NCBI GenBank assembly: GCA_032358255.1
Contig: JAULBX010027385.1
Coordinates: 62,001 to 126,000 of the forward strand
Source: Heterotrichella gracilis
Taxonomy: Eukaryota; Sar; Xanthophyceae; Tribonematales; Xanthonemataceae
Direction of reading: 5' to 3'
Length of the DNA stretch: 64,000 nucleotides
Each line of letters opens with the position of its first letter. The stretch's first letter is position 1. The position numbers were made by a program, and so were the translations under genes. Under the pieces are notes generated by a model. It did no database searches and was not told the origin of the DNA. It saw only the letters and a program-made list of their open reading frames with translations. Shown piece by piece: positions 58,900 to 64,000 of the stretch.

Positions 58900-61800
58900 T
58901 CAGCGGCACAGGAGCGTAGCAAGTAGCGAGTCGAGCTCCAGGTCATCGTGCGTGAAGTTCCCCCCTTGCCCCTCCCCGGTGATGGCCACTGCTGCCAGCA
59001 GCGCAGCCTCGGGCGGTCCCTGGGACTGGCGCATGTGGTCCTCCTGGTACCACACCTCGGGGATGCCCATGTGGTGGCTGCCGCCAGCGCTGGGCATCAG
59101 ACCCTGCAGTGGGGTAGTCATAAGCGATTGGAACATAATCGGTTGAGGGCTTTAAGGAAACCTGGGCAAACTCAGACCACACAGAGCGCGGGCAGCGCCG
59201 CATCCCACACGCACATGCCTTTGTTTCTGCACACCATAAATCTGCACACGTACCTCGCAAACAACCCAGGAGTACAAACATGGTGGTGGTTGCACAGGAG
59301 TGGTCCTACACGCAAACCCGATGAGGGCCTGTACTTACCCCCCCACCTGCAGCGACTCCTCCCAACACCCTAAACCCTAACCCGGAAACCGCACCCACCG
59401 GTAGCGACTGCGCCTCCTGCTTGCCGCCCCACCCATGCTGCGACTGGTTCACCATCCCCGCGCCGCCATGCTGGCCATACTCCCCTGGCCGGAACCCCCC
59501 GCCGCCCCCACCACCCCCCTGCTGCTGGTGGTGCATGCCGTGCATGGCCGCGGCAAATAGGGAGGGCCCGGAGGTGGGCGAGGGGAAGCCGAATGAGGCC
59601 GCCACTGGCGTGCTCCCCTGGCTGCTCCAGGTGGGGTTCCAGGAGTTGATTGCTGCGCTAATGGCTGCCGCGCTGTCGCCGGAGCTGGACCAGGAGCCAG
59701 CCCCGTCAAAGGGGTGCGCAAAGTCGTGGGAGTCTCTGCAAGATAATTATATTAAAAAAAAACTTTCAGGTTTTTTATGTTACATCCCTGGGGGAGGGGC
59801 GCAGGGGTGTGAGGGTGTGACAAGGGTGGCTGCCATGCGGTGTGGTGAGGGGGGGTAGGTATAGTGTGGCATAAAGACAGTGTTTGCTTGCCTACAAACT
59901 GCACACCAAATTCCACTACATCAATTGGCCAACCCATTGGGGCTGGTTCCCTTGCTATGGCGCTTCCACGACCAAAGTGATCAGCCTATCATTTGCAATG
60001 CTCTGTGCGCACCTGCCATGACCCCCCTGCCCCATGCCGGGGGCCAGCATATGGTGGTACGCCTCCTGGAGGTGGGGGTGGTGCTGGTGGTGCTGGTGCT
60101 GGTGGGGGGGCGGGTGGGGGGGCATATCCAGTGGGGAGCAGTGGGCCAGGTGTGGGTGGGGACTGGCCAGGCTGCAGGCAGGGGATGATGCAAGTAAAAA
60201 CAAAAGGGGGGGGGATCAAGAAAACAGGGGTCATGTTGGGTGCCGCGTTGACCCTAGTATAGATCATGGTGTGGATCAGTGCAGCACAAGGGCTTATGTG
60301 TGTAGGCGTAGGGCATGCCACCAGCCATGCATCATTGGTTTTGTAGGGTTCACATCACGCCACCACCCTATTTCTTGATCGCTTTCTTTAGGTGTCCAAG
60401 AAACCCTGGTGGGGATGCCGGGAGGGATCCCATGTAGCACACAGACACTCTGTGTAGGGATTAGGGTGCAGCACCAACCACTCATCGTGCGTTTTAAAGG
60501 TTTAAATCGCGGCACCATCCACGCCACATACCTGCCAGCTGGCGTGCTGCCCATGGGCGAGAAGGGCACCGCCCCCTGCTCCTCCACCCACCCCACCTTC
60601 ACCTGCGGCAGCAGCGCGCCGGGATGCTGCGCCATCCCCGCGTCGCTGCTGAAAAAGCTGCTGTTGTTGTCGGCGGCGTGTGTCTGCTGCTGCTGCTGGG
60701 GCACGGCCCGCGGGTCGGGTGAGGGCATGCACTGGTCCATGATAAGGGTGGTGGCTGCCTCGACATCCCCCTGGCAGTCAATCACCACGCGCTCCACACA
60801 GCCTGGACCAGGGAGACATGTTTAGGGTTTTAGGGGGGTGAGCGCACCCTAGGCAAGGGTTCCCCCAGGATGGTGCACTTGCAGGGCAGAAGGAACACAG
60901 CAACCAATCATCCACATGCACACAGACCCACTCGCACATGCATAAACATCCACCATCCACCGGCAATGCACAGCACACAACGCATCATGCCATGCCCCAT
61001 AACCCTCAACTCAAACCCTAAACCCTTACTCGTACCCGGCGGCAGGCCCAGCATGGCCTGCACCTCCTGCACAACGTATCACACCGCCCCCAAAGCCCTA
61101 AATTAAAACCCTAAACCCGTACCTGGCGGCAGGCCCAGCGTGGCCTGCACCTCCTGCATGCGCACCACCTCAGCACCCACGTCGAATGCGGAGGGGGCTG
61201 GGGAGGGGAGGAGGGGGGCGCCACCACCGCCCTGCCTCTCAAGCTCCAGCAGCCACTCCACAGCCGCCTCAAGGTTGGCGCCATGGCGGTGGACTGAAGG
61301 GGGGGCAGGGGGAAGGGTGACACGTTAGCATCGACAGGGGAGGGGCAGATGGGAAATCCGATGTATCACAAACCCAATAGGGAAAGAGTTGTTGATACAG
61401 ACATTCGAGCAGGTATTGACAGATATGTCACAACGAAACGGGTCATGTTTGGGGCTCAGCAGAGTACCCACCCCACCCCACTTGCAATATGCCACAGTGA
61501 CCCTGCTGTGGGCCCAGCTGGAACCCCAGCTGCTGGTTCCATTTCAATTTGCTGCAATCCCCTCAGCACCCCCTATCCTACACCACCACCCCCACCCCCA
61601 TCCCCCCACCTGCCGCCCCACAGCGCCACTCCTGGAAGCCCAGCCCCTGCAGCTGCTCCACCATTGCCTGCGCCTTGTGCGCCACCATCAGCTGCAGGCA
61701 CAGGCTGAAGGCATCCTGGTCGGGGGAGGAGGAGGGGGAGGAGGCGGGCGGGGGGGCGGAGTGGGGGGCCTCAAAACTGAGCACCTCTGCAGGAGAGGGC

Positions 61801-64000
61801 GGGAGGGGGCGTTTAAGGGAGGGGATGAGCAGGACATGGGATGAGCGGGTGCAAGGGAACTTACGTGAAAGCAAGGTATGGATCCACGCTGTGGAAGTGG
61901 CATGCCAGCACGGCGCAATTAATGCACGCCGCACTGCCAGCGCAGTGGTTGCACAACACCTGCCAAAGCAATGTGCAGGAAGGCCCAGCCCCAGCACTGC
62001 CTAGGGTTGTTAGGGTCAGCGCGCACCACTGTGCACAGCCGCAGGCGCAGCCACCGACTGCTTTGGTGCATCCGCCACATGCCCGGGCTGCTGATGCTGC
62101 TGCCCCGTCTGCGGCGCCGCGGGGGGGTCCTCCTTGCGCCTGTCGGCCGCGAGCGCCGCCTTGCGCTGCGCGCGCGTCAGGCGCGGCTCCGCCGACAAAC
62201 CCTTAGGGTTTTGCTCCACTGAAAACCCTTCGGGGTTGAGCTCCGAGGCGCTGTCCAGCACCTGGGTGGTGTGCGAGGCGCGCTGGGCGCCCTTCGAGGC
62301 GGCGGGGTCCTTCCCCCGTGGGGCCTGTTTGGAGGGCGAGCAGGCGACTGGGATGGGGATGGCGCGCACCGTGGGCTTAGCTGCACCCGCCGCCACCACA
62401 GCGCCGCTCTTCTGGGCCCAGGCGCCTTGTACAGGTTTTTCTGATACGCCTCCCTTGAGGGGGCTCCCGGCGGGCTTGGCGGGCTGCGGCGGCGGGAAGT
62501 CGGCCGCCGACGAGATGCGCGGCGGGGGCGGCTTGGGCGTCGCGGCGGGGCGGGCGCCCCACGCGTTGCTCCCCCCCTCCTTCCCCACTCCGTTACCCCC
62601 CTTGCCCGCCTTTGCGGCTTCATGCTCGGCGAGGGTGCGGGGTTCCTTGCCCTGCTTGGATGCAGCTGGCGCTGCTGCCTTTTTAGGCGCGGGGGCTGCG
62701 GGGGCCTCTAGCCCTAGCTCCCTTCGCGCTGCAGCTGCGGCTGCTGCCAGCTGGGTGTGTGTGGCGCGTGGCGAGGCTGCCTTGGCTGCTGCGCTGGCGG
62801 CCGGCTTGGCGGGGGAGCGGGTGGTGGTGTCAGACCTGCAAGGGGGGTGCGGCACAAGAACGTTGAAAACAGGGGAGGAACAGTTGATGTTAAGCGCCCA
62901 GCGTGCACCACAGCGCCACAATTTTTTGCAAGTGTAAACCCCACCCCACAGTCTAAGCAGTCCAGCAACCCCTGGGCAAGCCTAGCTGGGCCTCACCTGA
63001 GGTTGGCGCGGGAGTTGTCTTTCTCCTTGTCAGCCTTCCTCCCCTCTTCCTTCTTGTCTTTACTCTTCCTGGGCGCCTCCTCCTTGGCCTTGGGGGAGGT
63101 GCACTTGCGCGAGGCGGCAGGCAGCGTGGAGGGCTGCGGCAGCGGGATGGCCTGCGCAAAACAACAGATCAGATCAGTACCCCCTCACCAGTGCAACATG
63201 TGCAACATCCTCGCTCGTGCACTCTGCTAGCAGCTGTGCTCAGCCGCTGGCATGTCAGCATGTCAAGTGAGTTGGGCGATCTTGACCGCAAAGCGGCGTG
63301 AGTACGTATTAAGCAAGCGCAAGTACGGCGGGCACAGCTTGTACAATAGCACACGAACCCTCCAAGAGGGTAAATACCCCCGCCACCCACCTGCCGCTTG
63401 GCCTTGCTCTCCTCGTTGCGCACGTGGATGGGGTGGGACTTGTCCACCTGTATGACACAGATATGGCCGCTTACCACTCCAGCCACTGTGTGCTTCTTGC
63501 AGCAGGATGTGTGCACTGGTGTTCTGATAGGGCAGCGCATGTGGACTGTGTGAGTGGGTGGGTGTGATGGGTGGGTGGCTTGCGGGTAGGGGTGTGGGTG
63601 GGTGGGTGAACTGTGGGTGACTGTGCGTATTTGGATGGGTTGCGTAGGTGGGTTGTGGGTAAGGGGGTGGATGGATGTGGGTGGGAGAATTGTGGATGGG
63701 TGGGTGGATTGAGGGTGTGGCACCGTGTAGGTGGGTGTACAACCTACCCTTCCAGGGCACGCCTCTTGGAAGCGGGTGCCCTTGCCACACCCTCTAGGGC
63801 ACTTGAACCCTGTCTTGCGGTTCCTGCATACCACACAGGCAATCAACACAGCTGCACCTACTTTGTGTGCTCGTATTGAGTTGAGCAGCACAACCACTGG
63901 GGCACAGGGGCTTGCATTCTAAGCTGGAACCCCCTGGTGGGGTGTGTGGGTTGCTAGGGTGAGGGGTGTTGTCGTACTTTTCTAGCCTGATGCTCTTCAG
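58900..64000 (-). CDS. UBA-domain protein with an N-terminal Cys motif (5' end outside the window)
   Basis: Eleven exons join in phase: 63978-64000 (partial), 63748-63823, 63391-63447, 62997-63151, 62027-62835, 61610-61786, 61123-61293, 60532-60802, 60013-60171, 59399-59735 and 58900-59103. The visible N-terminus reads NRKTGFKCPRGCGKGTRFQE followed by ACPGRVDKSHPIHVRNEES, a compact three-Cys plus His motif I cannot name. A long Ala/Lys/Pro-rich stretch follows. A UBA-like domain, MVEQLQGLGFQEWRCGAAVH followed by RHGANLEAAVEWLLEL, is split by an intron. A second UBA/CUE-like helix set follows (CVERVVIDCQGDVEAATTLI). The C-terminal third is Gln/His/Gly-rich and ends LDSLLATLLCR. Ubiquitin binding is inferred from the UBA fold. 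A further in-phase exon around 61865-61937 could be optional. The gene name is unknown. Confidence 0.82.
61026..61072 (-). repeat. Echo of the UBA-gene exon 7 end plus donor
   Basis: GGCGGCAGGCCCAGCATGGC near 61038 copies the true exon end at 61125-61165 (GGCGGCAGGCCCAGCGTGGC), 91 bp away. It includes the donor (CGTACC) and the adjacent CCCTAAACCC filler on both copies. Confidence 0.92.
63540..63725. repeat. GGGTGGGTG minisatellite-like tract in a UBA-gene intron
   Basis: The plus strand holds many GGGTGGGTG and GTGGGTG variants over ~180 bp. The coding strand is C-rich. The G-runs could form four-stranded structures. Confidence 0.8.

Noticed and set aside
61865-61959. Cys-rich exon (VLCNHCAGSAACINC) in the UBA gene
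   Set aside because: Its phase fits neither neighbouring exon, while exons 62027-62835 and 61610-61786 join directly in phase. A shorter in-phase optional exon in another frame remains possible.
62134-62937. 267-codon plus-strand frame opposite the UBA gene
   Set aside because: Shadow of the GC-rich minus-strand coding exon; the minus strand carries the spliced, in-phase model.
1-64000. tRNA, rRNA or other structured RNA genes
   Set aside because: No cloverleaf with matching box A and box B and no rRNA-like stretch was found by eye. A dedicated search could still find some.

Overview
The window reads as nuclear DNA of a green alga (core chlorophyte). The genes are intron-rich: most introns are GT-AG and two use a GC donor. 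Exons are GC-rich and rich in Ala, Pro, Gly and Gln, and the proteins are plant- or algal-type: RWP-RK factors, a plant-type agmatine deiminase, and a MidA/DUF185 methyltransferase. Short interstitial runs of CCCTAAA/TTTAGGG, the Arabidopsis-type telomere motif, are scattered through the introns. This makes a Chlamydomonas-type TTTTAGGG telomere unlikely and fits Trebouxiophyceae-like algae. The species cannot be fixed from the sequence. All gene models were built by hand from reading frame, splice-site phase and family motifs.

Layout. 917-7420 (-): PHO89/PiT phosphate transporter, 13 exons. 8874-10128 (-): fragments of an unrecognised gene. 10581-11608 (+): ubiquitin-like fusion protein with a 2-nt frame break. 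12331-16658 (-): POLD3, third subunit of DNA polymerase delta, with a C-terminal PCNA-binding motif. 17406-20359 (+): unrecognised disordered protein. 20705-23423: 2.7-kb non-autonomous element with ~0.48-kb terminal inverted repeats. 24052-27874 (+): agmatine deiminase. 29141-30931 (+): HOP2, a meiotic recombination factor. 31400-35067 (-): mitochondrial NDUFAF7/MidA-type methyltransferase. 36377-40273 and 42628-46867 (+): two tandem RWP-RK transcription factor paralogs. 48849-50563 (-): PPIL1-type spliceosomal cyclophilin. 51562-54854 (+): NAF1, the H/ACA snoRNP assembly factor. 55508-56777 (-): unrecognised protein. 58900 to beyond 64000 (-): UBA-domain protein cut by the window end.

The most unusual signal is not a gene. 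In at least six genes the intron next to an exon edge carries degenerate copies ('echoes') of that edge: the splice site plus roughly 20-60 nt of neighbouring exon. They repeat at about 55-135-bp spacing and are usually separated by CCCTAAA/CCCTGAA-type filler. Clear cases are the PPIL1 intron 2 array (4 echoes, ~87-bp period), POLD3 introns 1, 2 and 4, intron 4 of the 17406 gene (3 echoes), three agmatine deiminase exon edges, RWP-RK2, NAF1 and the UBA gene. The pattern suggests recurrent tandem duplication across splice junctions coupled to telomere-type repeat growth. It creates decoy splice sites and may be a way introns in this lineage grow.

The genes do not form one pathway. Divergent pairs (POLD3/17406 gene, NDUFAF7/RWP-RK1, PPIL1/NAF1) share 0.75-1.3-kb intergenic regions that probably hold bidirectional promoters. 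HOP2 lying close to two RWP-RK genes (a family that includes algal gamete and sex regulators) is suggestive of a sexual cycle but proves no linkage of function.
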